DNA of 64,000 nucleotides from Nostoc sp. FACHB-892 (GCF_014698795.1 NZ_JACJTR010000007.1:186001-250000), one strand, 5' to 3'; positions 34,244 to 43,818 are shown, numbered from the stretch's first letter. Notes: a model not told the origin generated them from the letters alone. Numbers and translations are program-made.

Positions 34244-37200
34244 ATGGATGCTCAAAAAATAAAAATTTTATTAGTTGATGATAATTTAGAGAATTTACAT
34301 TTTTTATCAGACATCCTTGAACACCAAGGTTATCAGGTACAAAGTGCCATTTCTGGGCAATTAGCAATCAGTACAGTACTTGTGTCTCCCCCTGATTTGA
34401 TTTTGCTAAATGTTCTTATGTCAGAGATGGATGGTTATGAAGTTTGTAAACATTTAAAAACTAACTATAAAACTCAAGAGATTCCAATAATTTTTTTCGG
34501 AGTTTCAGATGATTTTTTTGCAAAAATAAATATTTTTGATTTCAGCGATATTGATTATATTAGTCAACCACTCCAAACTCAAGAAATTTTATTACGCATC
34601 CAAAATCAACTCACTCTTCAAAGGCTGAGAAAACAGTTAAAAGAACAAAATGACCAACTGCAACAGGAGATTCAAGAACGCCAACGGGTTACTGTTGAGT
34701 TAAATATTCGCAACAAACAAATAGAAGATATTTTTAAAGAAATTCCCGTTAGCATTGGCAAAGATTTATGTAAAGAAATTTCCCAAAGCGAACGCCTTTT
34801 AGTCGAAGCTGCTCTCAAGAAGAGTGAAAGTCAGTATCGCCACTTAGTAGAGACATCCCAGGATATAATTTGGTCGGTGGATATTGATGGACTCATTACC
34901 TTTGTCAACCCGGCAGTCAAGCAGATTTATGGTTACGAACCTCAAGAAATGATTGGGCGTGCCTTGACTGATTTTATCTCGCCGACACAAGTTGCTCAAG
35001 ATAAAGCAGCCTTTGAGTGTGTTTTTCAGGGAAAGCCGATCTTCCAGCATGAAACTACCTGTATAGCTAAAGATGGTACTTTACTTTATTTAATGTTTAA
35101 TGCGATCGCCTTACGCAACGAAGAGGGTGTAGTTATAGGTATGACAGGCACTGCTAGTAATATTACACAGCGCCGAGGAGCAGAAACATTACTTCAAGAA
35201 AGCGCGATTAAGCTCCGCAATCATAACCTGGTGCTAACCCAACTGGCGCAAAATCAGACGCTTTATCAGGGTGACTTAAAAGCAGCTTTGAGTAAAATCA
35301 CAGAAACATCTGTCAAAAATATTGGGGTGGAACGAACCAGTGTCTGGCTGTATGACGAAACAGGCACAAAAATCCAGTGTTTTGACCTATTTGAGGCCAG
35401 TCGCAATCGACATAGCGAAGGACTTTCCTTGGTAGTAGCAAACTATCCAGCTTATTTTGCAGCTTTGCAGCAAGATCAACAAATCGCCGCAGATGATGCC
35501 CATGCTGATCCCAGAACTAGAGGATTTTCTGCATCTTACTACTCAAAATTAGGGATAACTTCTATACTCGATACACCCATTAGGCTGGAGGGAAAAACCG
35601 TAGGAGTTTTATGTATGGAGGGAGTAGGAATTACTTATCATTGGACGCTAGAAGACCAAAATTTCGCTCGTTCTCTGGGCAATTTTGTATCCTTGGTATT
35701 GCAGGCAAAAGAACGCCAACGCGCAGAAGCAGCACGAAGGGTTTCTGAAGAAAAGTTAGCATCAGCTTTTCGGTCATCTCCTGATCCAATTGCCTTAATT
35801 ACTGTTCCTAACAAACGCTATATCGAAGTTAACGACAGCTTTTGCCGATTTTTTGGTTATTCTCGTTCTCAGGTTATTGATCACACTGATGATGAATTGA
35901 ATATTTGGGTAAATCCTGAAGAATATAATTTTCTCACCCAGATTTTGCAACAGACAAAAGCTATCCGCAACTATGAGATTGATGTCTGCACTTCAATAGG
36001 AGAAATCAGGACAACACTGTTTAGTGCAGAAATGATTGAGATTGATGGGCAATGGTATGTGTTGGGCACGGCGAAAGACATTACTGAACGCAAGCAGGCA
36101 GAAAATGAAAGCAGTTTGCTATTGTTGACGACCCAAGCTATCACTAACGCTAATGATGTCAACAGTGCTTTAAAAGTAGTTTTGCGCTTAATTTGTCGCA
36201 CGATTGATTGGGATTTTGGTGAAGCATGGATACCTAATGAAGATGGTAATTTAGAACACAGCTTGGGTTCCTATGGTGAGGAAAGTAGTTTAGCAGAATT
36301 CTCCCAACACAGCCAAGTTATGAACTTTGCTCTGGGAGTAGGGCTACCAGGAAGAGTTTGGCAAAGCCGGGAACCAGAATGGATAGAAGATGTTTCTAAA
36401 GTTACAGAACCAGTTTTTTGGCGATCGCAACAAGCTGCCAAAGTAGGATTAAAAGCTGGTTTTGGTGTTCCCATCTTGTCTGGAAACCAAGTATTAGCTG
36501 TTTTAGTGTTTTTTAAACGTAGCTCGGTATTGGTAGATAAACGTTTGCTTTTGTTAGTAAGTGCTGTTGCTGCTCAGTTAGGTGGTTTGATTGAGCGCAA
36601 AACCTTAGAACAAGAATTAGCACTGAGAGAAGCTCGTCTCAATGCCTTTTTTAGCAGTGCTCCCGTCGGTATGAACATTTTAGATAACCAACTGCGGTTT
36701 GTGCAAATCAACCAACTGCTGGCGGAGATTAATGGATTGCCCCAGCAAGATCATATTGGCAAGACAATCTATGAAGTTTTACCCCACATTGCACCCTTAG
36801 TAGAACCAATTTATCAACAGGTTTTGTTGACTGGTCAACCCATTCTTAATCAAGAATTAAGCGGTGCATCAATTAAACAACCAGATGTTATCCGCCACTT
36901 CTTAGCTTCTTATTTTCCAATTCCTGGTGAGGACAATTGCCCCTCTGGCGTGGGAACAGTTTTAGTAGAAATTAGCGAACTGCAAGCAGCACTGCGCGAA
37001 CGGCAAGCTGCGCTACGCGATCGCAAACACGTCGAACAAGAACTGCGTTTAGCCAACGAACGCCTACAATATCTGCTTACCTCTAGCCCTGTGGTCATTT
37101 ATAGCAGCAAAAAAACCTCAGGAGATTTTAGCACTACCTTTATTAGTAAGAACGTTAAGGTAATGGTTGGCTACGAAGCGCAAGAATTTATCGAAAATCC

Positions 37201-40066
37201 CAGTTTCTGGCTTCATCACGTCCACCCAGAAGATGTTGAACTGATATCGGAAAAATTTTCCCAGCTTGTTGAACGGGAGTACAGCTCCTACGAATACCGT
37301 TGGTTACACGCTGACGGAACTTATCACTGGTTTTACGAAAAGATGAGGTTAATCCGTGACGAAACTGGTAACCCTATAGAATGCGTTGGTTATTGGGCAG
37401 ACATTAGCGATCGCAAATTGGCAGAATTAGCTCTACAGTCAGGTCGGCAGCGATATCAACTTTTAGCGGAAGCCTCACCAGTTTGTATATTTAACGCAGA
37501 TATAGATGGCAATATCTTATATTTTAATCAACGCTGGAGTGAAATTACTGGATGCAGTTTAGAAGAGTCTTTGGGAACAGGTTGGACAAAAGCCATACAT
37601 CCAGACGACCTTGAGCAGCTATTGTTCGTATGGAATCAAGCAAGAGCCAATAAAGAAATGTATAAATATGAGCATCGATTCTTGCGTAATGATAGTACAG
37701 TTGTCTGGGTAATTTGTCAGGCTTTGCCAGAATTTGGAGATGATGGAGAAGTTAAAGGTTACATCGGCACAATTACAGACATAACCGATAGAAAATTGGC
37801 AGAAGAAGCCTTGCGTGAGAGTGCAGAACGCGAAAGAGCGATCGCTCAAGTGATTCAAAGAATGCGCCAAACACTTGATTTAGAGACTATATTTGCGGCT
37901 ACAACCCAAGAATTACGGCAAGCGCTTAATTGCGATCGGGTTGTTGTCTATCGTTTCAATCCCCAGTGGAGTGGCGAATTTATCTCTGAGTCGGTGGGTA
38001 ATGGTTGGATTTCTTTGATAGAAGAACACAACAATGACCCTTATCTCACAGAAGGTATTTTACAAGATGGTCGTTGCCTAGCAAAAATTTTGGATAGTAC
38101 GAATAACCAGGTGCAAGATCCTTATCTGCAAGCAACTCAAGGTGCAAGTTTCCTCTGTGTCCCAGATATTTACAACGCTGGGTTTCATTCTTCTTATATC
38201 AACCTGTTAGAGCGTTTTCAAGCTAAAGCCTACATTATTGTCCCCATTTTATATGGTAATCAGCTTTGGGGATTACTAGCGAGCTATCAAAACTCCGCTC
38301 CCCGCCAATGGAAACCAGGAGAAATCAACATCGTAGTTCAAATTGGCAATCAGTTGGGTGTTGCTTTTCAGCAGGCACAATTGCTGGCGCAAACTCAAAG
38401 GCAGTCACAAGCATTGCAAGAAGCTGTAATCACAGCTGATGCTGCCAATCGTGCCAAAAGCGAATTCCTGGCCAACATGAGCCATGAACTTCGGACTCCA
38501 CTCAACGCCATCCTTGGTTTTACCCAAGTCATGAGCCACGATCATGCTTTATCTACTGAACATCAGCAAAACCTAGCAATTATCAATCGTGCTGGCGAAC
38601 ATCTCCTCAACTTAATCAACGACATTTTGGAAATGTCTAAAATAGAAGCCGGCAGAATAACACTAAATCTCAACAGTTTTGACTTAATTCGTCTCTTAGA
38701 AAACCTCGAAGAGATGTTGCGCTTCCGCGCCACCTCGAAAGGGTTAGAATTGGTCTTTGAATATACATCTCACCTCCCGCAGTACGTCCAAGCTGACGAA
38801 AGTAAACTGCGTCAAGTGTTGCTTAACCTGTTGGGAAATGCAATCAAATTTACTGATACTGGGAGAGTGATGCTGCGGGTGGGCATGGGACATGGGGAAG
38901 AGGCGGTCACTGAGCGTCTTGCCCTGAGCTTAGTACCACTTGCCTACGGCACGCTCCGCGAACGTGAAAGCAAGCTACACGCAGCGTCTCCAAGAGTTGG
39001 GAGCCGAAGTGGAGCAGAGAGCAAGGAAGAATTTTCCTCACTGTCCCCCGCACCCTGCCCCTCTGCCTCTTTTCAATACCCAATGCACAATGCCCAATCG
39101 CTAATCTTCGAGGTTACAGACACTGGTCGTGGTATTGCCCCACAAGAAATTGGCTTACTGTTTGAAGCTTTTGGGCAAACTGAAACCGGGAGGAAATCGC
39201 AACAGGGTACAGGACTAGGTTTAGCAATTAGCCGCAAATACGTGCAACTAATGGGAGGAGATATTAGTGTTATTAGCACTGTTGGCGAGGGAAGTAAATT
39301 TGCCTTTGATATTCAAATTGGTCTAGCCACAGCCAGCGAAATACAGATAAAGCAAATCAGACGCCAAGTTATTAGTTTAGCGCCCACTCAAAACGAATAC
39401 CGGATCTTGGTGGTTGATGACTCCACAGACAGCCGTTTAGTATTAGTAAAAATTCTGACATCTATCGGTTTTACAGTCCAGGAGGCGGCAAATGGAACTG
39501 AAGCGATCGCACTTTGGCAGACATGGCAACCACATTTAATTTTAATGGATATGCGGATGCCAATTATGGATGGCTACGAAGCCACAAAAATTATTAAAGC
39601 CAAAGAAGACACCTCAATTCAAAATCGCAAGACTATTATCATCGCCTTAACCGCTAATGCCTTTGAGGAACAGCGAGAGGCAATGATCAAAGCGGGTTGC
39701 GATGATTATATTAACAAGCCTTTCCGCGAGGAACAATTACTAGAAAAATTGAGCGAATATTTAGAAGTTCAATATATTTATCAAGAAGAAAGCTATCAAA
39801 TAGCAGATGCAAGGCAACAGGAAACAGAATCAACCTTGAAACTTGCAGATTTAGTTCCTCTATTGTCTGAAATGTCGCCTGAATGGGTAAAACAAGTGTA
39901 CACTGCCGCAGCCCAATGTAGTGATGACTTAATTTTAGAATTGATTGAGCAAATACCTTCGGAAAATGTGGTACTACGGAATTTTATTAATAATTTAGCT
40001 TATGATTTTCAGTTTGAGAAAATCATGGAATTAATGAGTATTCCAGGAGTATTATCTAGTTCATAA
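34244..40066 (+). CDS. Giant hybrid histidine kinase (REC, five PAS, three GAF, HK, REC)
   Basis: This 1940-aa soluble sensor has, in approximate order: degenerate receiver (6-125), coiled coil (125-190), PAS (192-315), GAF (350-495), PAS (499-625), GAF (629-790), PAS (790-910), PAS (935-1060), PAS (1063-1185), phytochrome-like GAF (1193-1385), HisKA with H1414 (FLANMSHELRTPLNAILGF), HATPase and a C-terminal receiver. The first receiver has Asn56 instead of the phospho-Asp and Gln instead of the conserved Lys. The last receiver is intact (LILMDMRMP, NKPF). The third GAF resembles cyanobacteriochrome GAFs but has Ser1317-Tyr1318 where bilin-binding ones have Cys-His. The HATPase carries an insert of about 70 residues between N box (LLNLLGNAIKFTD) and G1 (VTDTGRGIA) that is repeat-derived. 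Signal and partner are unknown. Confidence 0.9.
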   Translation: MDAQKIKILLVDDNLENLHFLSDILEHQGYQVQSAISGQLAISTVLVSPPDLILLNVLMSEMDGYEVCKHLKTNYKTQEIPIIFFGVSDDFFAKINIFDFSDIDYISQPLQTQEILLRIQNQLTLQRLRKQLKEQNDQLQQEIQERQRVTVELNIRNKQIEDIFKEIPVSIGKDLCKEISQSERLLVEAALKKSESQYRHLVETSQDIIWSVDIDGLITFVNPAVKQIYGYEPQEMIGRALTDFISPTQVAQDKAAFECVFQGKPIFQHETTCIAKDGTLLYLMFNAIALRNEEGVVIGMTGTASNITQRRGAETLLQESAIKLRNHNLVLTQLAQNQTLYQGDLKAALSKITETSVKNIGVERTSVWLYDETGTKIQCFDLFEASRNRHSEGLSLVVANYPAYFAALQQDQQIAADDAHADPRTRGFSASYYSKLGITSILDTPIRLEGKTVGVLCMEGVGITYHWTLEDQNFARSLGNFVSLVLQAKERQRAEAARRVSEEKLASAFRSSPDPIALITVPNKRYIEVNDSFCRFFGYSRSQVIDHTDDELNIWVNPEEYNFLTQILQQTKAIRNYEIDVCTSIGEIRTTLFSAEMIEIDGQWYVLGTAKDITERKQAENESSLLLLTTQAITNANDVNSALKVVLRLICRTIDWDFGEAWIPNEDGNLEHSLGSYGEESSLAEFSQHSQVMNFALGVGLPGRVWQSREPEWIEDVSKVTEPVFWRSQQAAKVGLKAGFGVPILSGNQVLAVLVFFKRSSVLVDKRLLLLVSAVAAQLGGLIERKTLEQELALREARLNAFFSSAPVGMNILDNQLRFVQINQLLAEINGLPQQDHIGKTIYEVLPHIAPLVEPIYQQVLLTGQPILNQELSGASIKQPDVIRHFLASYFPIPGEDNCPSGVGTVLVEISELQAALRERQAALRDRKHVEQELRLANERLQYLLTSSPVVIYSSKKTSGDFSTTFISKNVKVMVGYEAQEFIENPSFWLHHVHPEDVELISEKFSQLVEREYSSYEYRWLHADGTYHWFYEKMRLIRDETGNPIECVGYWADISDRKLAELALQSGRQRYQLLAEASPVCIFNADIDGNILYFNQRWSEITGCSLEESLGTGWTKAIHPDDLEQLLFVWNQARANKEMYKYEHRFLRNDSTVVWVICQALPEFGDDGEVKGYIGTITDITDRKLAEEALRESAERERAIAQVIQRMRQTLDLETIFAATTQELRQALNCDRVVVYRFNPQWSGEFISESVGNGWISLIEEHNNDPYLTEGILQDGRCLAKILDSTNNQVQDPYLQATQGASFLCVPDIYNAGFHSSYINLLERFQAKAYIIVPILYGNQLWGLLASYQNSAPRQWKPGEINIVVQIGNQLGVAFQQAQLLAQTQRQSQALQEAVITADAANRAKSEFLANMSHELRTPLNAILGFTQVMSHDHALSTEHQQNLAIINRAGEHLLNLINDILEMSKIEAGRITLNLNSFDLIRLLENLEEMLRFRATSKGLELVFEYTSHLPQYVQADESKLRQVLLNLLGNAIKFTDTGRVMLRVGMGHGEEAVTERLALSLVPLAYGTLRERESKLHAASPRVGSRSGAESKEEFSSLSPAPCPSASFQYPMHNAQSLIFEVTDTGRGIAPQEIGLLFEAFGQTETGRKSQQGTGLGLAISRKYVQLMGGDISVISTVGEGSKFAFDIQIGLATASEIQIKQIRRQVISLAPTQNEYRILVVDDSTDSRLVLVKILTSIGFTVQEAANGTEAIALWQTWQPHLILMDMRMPIMDGYEATKIIKAKEDTSIQNRKTIIIALTANAFEEQREAMIKAGCDDYINKPFREEQLLEKLSEYLEVQYIYQEESYQIADARQQETESTLKLADLVPLLSEMSPEWVKQVYTAAAQCSDDLILELIEQIPSENVVLRNFINNLAYDFQFEKIMELMSIPGVLSSS
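38884..39099. repeat. Dispersed-repeat sequence inserted in the kinase HATPase domain
   Basis: The DNA changes character here: catgggacatggggaagagg, then agcaagctacacgcagcg-type GC-rich palindromic repeat, then ctgcccctctgcc and aatacccaatgcacaatgccc words, all of which are typical intergenic repeats in this window. It is a multiple of three and carries no stop. Confidence 0.75.
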
Positions 40067-40069
40067 TAA

Positions 40070-40246
40070 TTAAGGCTACGGTATACACACAAGTTTTTTA
40101 GAGTTGCGCCACAGCCTTTTGATCCCCCCAACCCCCCTTAAAAAGGGGGGCAAAAAGCTCTCAAAGTCCCCCTTTTTAAGGGGGATTTAGGGGGATCTGC
40201 GACGGTTTTAGTTTTCTAGAAAAATGTGTGTACACCGTAGCCTTAA
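40070..40246. mobile_element. 177-bp TIR element with a nested hairpin (MITE-like)
   Basis: The ends 40070-40091 and 40225-40246 are inverted repeats identical at 21 of 22 positions (core GGCTACGGTGTACACACA). The interior is a 30-bp imperfect palindrome (40121-40150 and 40168-40197) of the gatccccc/aaggggg family. The same terminal repeat flanks the 55700-56148 element. No coding capacity. Target-site duplication cannot be defined because TTAA is inside the symmetry. Confidence 0.65.
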
Positions 40247-40290
40247 AAAGGGGGGAACCGGAGTCAAAGTCCCTCTTTGTAAGGTGGATT
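40247..40290. repeat. Degenerate aaggggg-type repeat at the DUF559 3' end
   Basis: The run aaaaaggggggaa, aagtccctctttgtaagg, tggatttaggga is a diverged half of the palindromic repeat to its left. It encodes the last residues (NPPYKEGL) of the DUF559 protein. Confidence 0.65.
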
Positions 40291-40695
40291 TAGGGACATA
40301 TATAAGGTGATAACCTCTTCTATCTGTTGACACACACTTTCAAAATTATTTAAAACATCATCATTGGTGAATCTCATTACATTGAGTCTATAACCTTTTA
40401 GTATGGATGTTCTTTCTGCATCAGAATATTTGCCTTCACTTGTGAAATGGCTATTACCATCAACCTCAATCACTAATTTCAAGTTTGCACAGTAAAAATC
40501 AACAATAAAATTATTAATTGGTCTTTGCCTTAAAAATCTAAATTCTAAATTTTTTAGATAACTGTTCCACAGCTTTTTCTCTGCTGGGGTCATGTTTTTT
40601 CGTAGTTCCTTTGCCCTTTCTACAAGTTTCGGGTTGTAGGGTAAGTGAAAATCTGAGTGAAGTAAGCTTTTTTGTCTAAACATTTGTGGATACAA
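40264..40695 (-). CDS. DUF559 (VSR-like endonuclease fold) protein
   Basis: This 143-aa protein has the DUF559 pattern: NPKLVERAKELRKNMTPAEKKLW, then FRFLRQRPINNFIVDFYCANLKLVIEVDG, then DAERTSILKGYRLNVMRFTNDDV. The (D/E)-x(n)-D-x-Y...E-x-D core (IVDFYC, LVIEVDG) is that of a very short patch repair/restriction endonuclease-like fold. The last eight residues come from a dispersed repeat, and another copy of that repeat lies upstream of the start (40695-40745). The role is unknown. DUF559 genes are common and often repeat-flanked in cyanobacteria. Confidence 0.86.
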   Translation of the reverse strand: MYPQMFRQKSLLHSDFHLPYNPKLVERAKELRKNMTPAEKKLWNSYLKNLEFRFLRQRPINNFIVDFYCANLKLVIEVDGNSHFTSEGKYSDAERTSILKGYRLNVMRFTNDDVLNNFESVCQQIEEVITLYMSLNPPYKEGL

Positions 40696-40856
40696 ATTAA
40701 GATACCCCCTAACTCTCCTTAAAAATGGGGGATTTGAGTTTTTAATTTATTTAGGGAGGTGATTTTAATCTAGTCCACGGAAATTATAAGGAGAAACCGT
40801 AAATCCACTATTAACCCAAAAAAGCCCCCCCTTTTAAGGGGGGTTGGGGGGATCTC
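40695..40856. repeat. Repeat-rich gap between DUF559 and the CO2-hydration gene
   Basis: Bases 40700-40735 (ccccctaactctccttaaaaatggggg) and 40824-40855 (gccccccctttta followed by aggggggttggggggatc) are copies of the same palindromic family as at 40121-40197, leaving DUF559 bracketed. No gene. Confidence 0.7.
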
Positions 40857-42164
40857 TTATCGATAATCTTGCTTTTGAATACTTCCCAAACGAGCAGCAT
40901 CACGAATATTGTAGTCAGTTCGGGTAAAGCGATTTAGCTGCATCTCAAAAAACTCTCGATTGGCTTGTAAATGCCTAGGATTTGGATCATCTAATGGATA
41001 TAAAAGAGCAGTTCGCAAAGCTTGAATTACCGCAGAAGTTACACAGTACATTGACCGTTGGAAACTAACTCCCAACTGAATCAACATATCTTCTTCACCC
41101 CGGCAATGTTGGCTGTAATAATCAACAAGATATGGTGGCAAAAAGTGCAACATATCTTGCATTAATAATGTGGGAGGAATGCCAGCAGTACCTACCGGGA
41201 ATACATCAGCGTAAAGAATACCATAGTGAAAGTCTTTCTGGTCTGCTGGTACTTGACGCGCTTGAGCATTATAAGATTTTGTTCCTCGGAAGGGTGCGGT
41301 GCGGTAGAAAACAGCTTCTACATAGGGCAATGCGGCTTCATATAGCCACATGAAACCCTTGGATTTGGGGACAATTTCGTAACATTCGCCACGAATATAA
41401 ACGTGATGGTAAATCGGACGACCTGCGATCGCAAATATACCATTAACTAAGAAGTTCATCGCCTCTGGGACGCTGCTAATCGTACCTTCGTCATAGCGGT
41501 CGGACATTTCAAAGAACACTGGGGCCATAATTTCCCAGAATAAGCCCAGATTGGCGTAGTATGACATCTGGCGACACTGTTCCAAAAACATATCGGGGAA
41601 CAGCTTATAAAGCCCCAGCATAACGGGGTTACCTTGGAAGTAAGCTTTTATTGCCCTGTCAGCGTTGGCTTTGTATTCGTCTGAATCTAGGTAAGGGTCA
41701 AATTGTCCACCCATCCCCCTGTGCCACAACATCGCCCGCATACAAGCTTCAGCAAATTCCATGTTAATGCGATCGTGGAACAAGTGATGCAACAATTTCG
41801 GCATTTTGAAGGTTTCACCTTTCTCGATAAATGCCAAAAGTTCTGGATGTGCAGTAGCTTCGCCGCGCCAAATTCGCAAATCGGCATCATCACCAGCGTA
41901 ATGATTATGCAGTTCTAAATACTCTTTGGGTAAGAAGTATTTAAAGAAGGGAAGCGGGTTTAAAAATTCGCGTTCGGCAATATAAAGTAGGTCACGCCAG
42001 TAAAAATCCATCGGCACAGCATAAGCTTTGTATAAACCGATGATTTGCATCAAATTTTCTGGAGTATCAGGTAACATTGCGCCGCCTGCTTCTAAGCGGT
42101 GAATGACTTCAGCAAATTCGTGCTTGGAAGGAGGTAATTTAATTGCTGTTTTAATTGCTGTCAT
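40857..42164 (-). CDS. cupA: CO2 hydration protein of NDH-1 CO2 uptake complex (CupA/CupB type)
   Basis: This 435-aa protein is the zinc-dependent CO2-hydrating subunit that docks on NdhD/NdhF of the specialised NDH-1 complexes and converts CO2 to bicarbonate at the thylakoid cytosolic face. I recognise it by AEVIHRLEAGGAMLPDTPENLMQ, KAYAVPMDFYWRDLLYIAE, NHYAGDDADLRIWRG and FFKYFLPKEYLELHN. It is the last gene of ndhF-(carbonic anhydrase)-ndhD-cupA. The order matches the low-CO2-induced ndhF3-ndhD3-cupA set; the constitutive F4/D4/CupB set is the alternative. No small cupS follows. Confidence 0.88.
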   Translation of the reverse strand: MTAIKTAIKLPPSKHEFAEVIHRLEAGGAMLPDTPENLMQIIGLYKAYAVPMDFYWRDLLYIAEREFLNPLPFFKYFLPKEYLELHNHYAGDDADLRIWRGEATAHPELLAFIEKGETFKMPKLLHHLFHDRINMEFAEACMRAMLWHRGMGGQFDPYLDSDEYKANADRAIKAYFQGNPVMLGLYKLFPDMFLEQCRQMSYYANLGLFWEIMAPVFFEMSDRYDEGTISSVPEAMNFLVNGIFAIAGRPIYHHVYIRGECYEIVPKSKGFMWLYEAALPYVEAVFYRTAPFRGTKSYNAQARQVPADQKDFHYGILYADVFPVGTAGIPPTLLMQDMLHFLPPYLVDYYSQHCRGEEDMLIQLGVSFQRSMYCVTSAVIQALRTALLYPLDDPNPRHLQANREFFEMQLNRFTRTDYNIRDAARLGSIQKQDYR

Positions 42165-42209
42165 GGGAATGGGGAATGGGGAATAGGGAATCGGGAAGAA
42201 ACTGTAACC

Positions 42210-43706
42210 CTATTTCAGGGCGACTTCAGAGATTACGGTTTTTTCTAAGGAGGGAATTGCAGCCACCATTGTTGTAGTTGTGGATTCACTCCAACGCACT
42301 AACCAAGTGGGTTGTACTCCCAAAAAGATGATGAAGGCTGCCAAAATTAAAGCTGGTATTTTCTCAGCCCATAGGACTTTAGGATAGTAAGCGATGTTAT
42401 CGAGTTTGCCAAAACAGGTACGGTTGAGGAGGATGACAAAATAAACTGCGGTTAATCCACTAGCCACTACACACAAAATAGTCGGAATGGGAAAGGCAGA
42501 GAAACTACCTTGAAAGACGATAAATTCGGCGATAAATCCTGTTAAACCGGGAATACCAGCACTAGCCATTCCACCTAAAACTAGTAAGGCACTAATTAGA
42601 GGTAAACCGCGTATGGGACTCATCAAACCATTGAGTTTATCTAATTCGCGTGTGCCAACTTTGGCTTCTACAACTCCTACCAAGTGGAAGAGAATTGCCA
42701 GGATGATACCGTGGCTAAACATTTGAGCGACTGCACCAACGAGTGCTAAGGGAGTACTAGCAGCGCTAGCTAGCAAAATATAACCCATGTGACCGACGGA
42801 ACTGTATGCTACCATCCGCTTGATGTCTTTTTGAGCGATCGCAATTACTGCCCCATAAATAGCGCTGACTGCTCCCCAAATCGCTAAAGTCGGTGCAATA
42901 ATACTCCAAGCATGGGGAAACATACCTAACCCAAATCGCAACAATCCATAAGTTCCCAGCTTGGCCAACACGCCGCCGAGAAGAATGGCAATTGGTGCTG
43001 AAGCCTCAACGTAAGCATCGGGTAGCCAAGTATGGAAGGGAACTAAGGGAATTTTAATACCAAAACCTAATACTATCCCTGCTAGTAAAAGGATTTGTTT
43101 TGCTGTTGACAGGTTTTCTGTAGAGAATGCATCAAAAGCAAAATTGCTAGAACCACTCAACCACACCATACCTAAGAATGTCGCCAGAATTAATGCTCCT
43201 GAAACAGCAGTATAAATCAGGAATTTAATCCCGGCATAACCCCGTTTTTCTCCTCCCCAAATGGAAATTAGTAAATAGAAAGGGATTAATTCTAGTTCGT
43301 AGAATAGGAAGAATAGCAGCAAATTCTCAGCGAGGAAAGCACCTGCAACTCCTCCACTAACTAATAAAATCATGGAGTAGAACAGTCGAGGGCGTTCAGT
43401 TTCTTTACTACTGCTGTAAATAGCAATCCAGGTGAGCAGGCTATTTAGCACCAACATTAATATAGAAAGCCCATCAACACCTATTTGATAGCTCAAACCA
43501 AGAGTTTCATTCCAGGGTAAATACTCTTTAAATTGCATCCCTGGATTGCTGATATCAAATTTTAGCAGGATAAATAGGTTCCAGACAAGAACTATCCCAG
43601 AAAAGATTAATGCTGTTAAACGAATGCGGTGATTAGGGAAACTTACAGGTAATATTGCTATAAGAGCAGCCGCTAAAATTGGCAGCCAAATCAAAACACT
43701 TAACAT
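42210..43706 (-). CDS. ndhD3: NDH-1 subunit NdhD (NdhD3/D4 type)
   Basis: This 498-aa membrane subunit is an antiporter-like proton channel with about 14 helices. Conserved landmarks are FYELELIPFYLLISIWGG (the TM5 Glu), VPFHTWLPDAYVEA (the His/Asp motif before TM8), AYSSVGHMGYILLA and GMASAGIPGLTGFIAEF. It starts 112 bp after the carbonic anhydrase stop and ends 45 bp before cupA. Between this gene and cupA lie short tandem gggaatgg repeats. The paralogue number (D3 versus D4) is inferred from order. Confidence 0.9.
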   Translation of the reverse strand: MLSVLIWLPILAAALIAILPVSFPNHRIRLTALIFSGIVLVWNLFILLKFDISNPGMQFKEYLPWNETLGLSYQIGVDGLSILMLVLNSLLTWIAIYSSSKETERPRLFYSMILLVSGGVAGAFLAENLLLFFLFYELELIPFYLLISIWGGEKRGYAGIKFLIYTAVSGALILATFLGMVWLSGSSNFAFDAFSTENLSTAKQILLLAGIVLGFGIKIPLVPFHTWLPDAYVEASAPIAILLGGVLAKLGTYGLLRFGLGMFPHAWSIIAPTLAIWGAVSAIYGAVIAIAQKDIKRMVAYSSVGHMGYILLASAASTPLALVGAVAQMFSHGIILAILFHLVGVVEAKVGTRELDKLNGLMSPIRGLPLISALLVLGGMASAGIPGLTGFIAEFIVFQGSFSAFPIPTILCVVASGLTAVYFVILLNRTCFGKLDNIAYYPKVLWAEKIPALILAAFIIFLGVQPTWLVRWSESTTTTMVAAIPSLEKTVISEVALK

Positions 43707-43782
43707 GGCAATTTGGGATTTCAGAAAATTGGTAATTGTTATAAATGTCTATGAATTCATGGCAGCAGAGCAATGAAGTTCA

Positions 43783-43803
43783 TTTCCAGGTTACACCTGG
43801 AAA
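43783..43803. terminator. Hairpin between carbonic anhydrase and ndhD
   Basis: TTTCCAGGT (43783-43791) and ACCTGGAAA (43795-43803) form a perfect 9-bp stem with a 3-nt loop. There is no poly-T, so rather than a full terminator it may act as an mRNA processing or stability element in the operon. Confidence 0.5.
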
Positions 43804-43818
43804 CGAGTTTTAAAAAAT

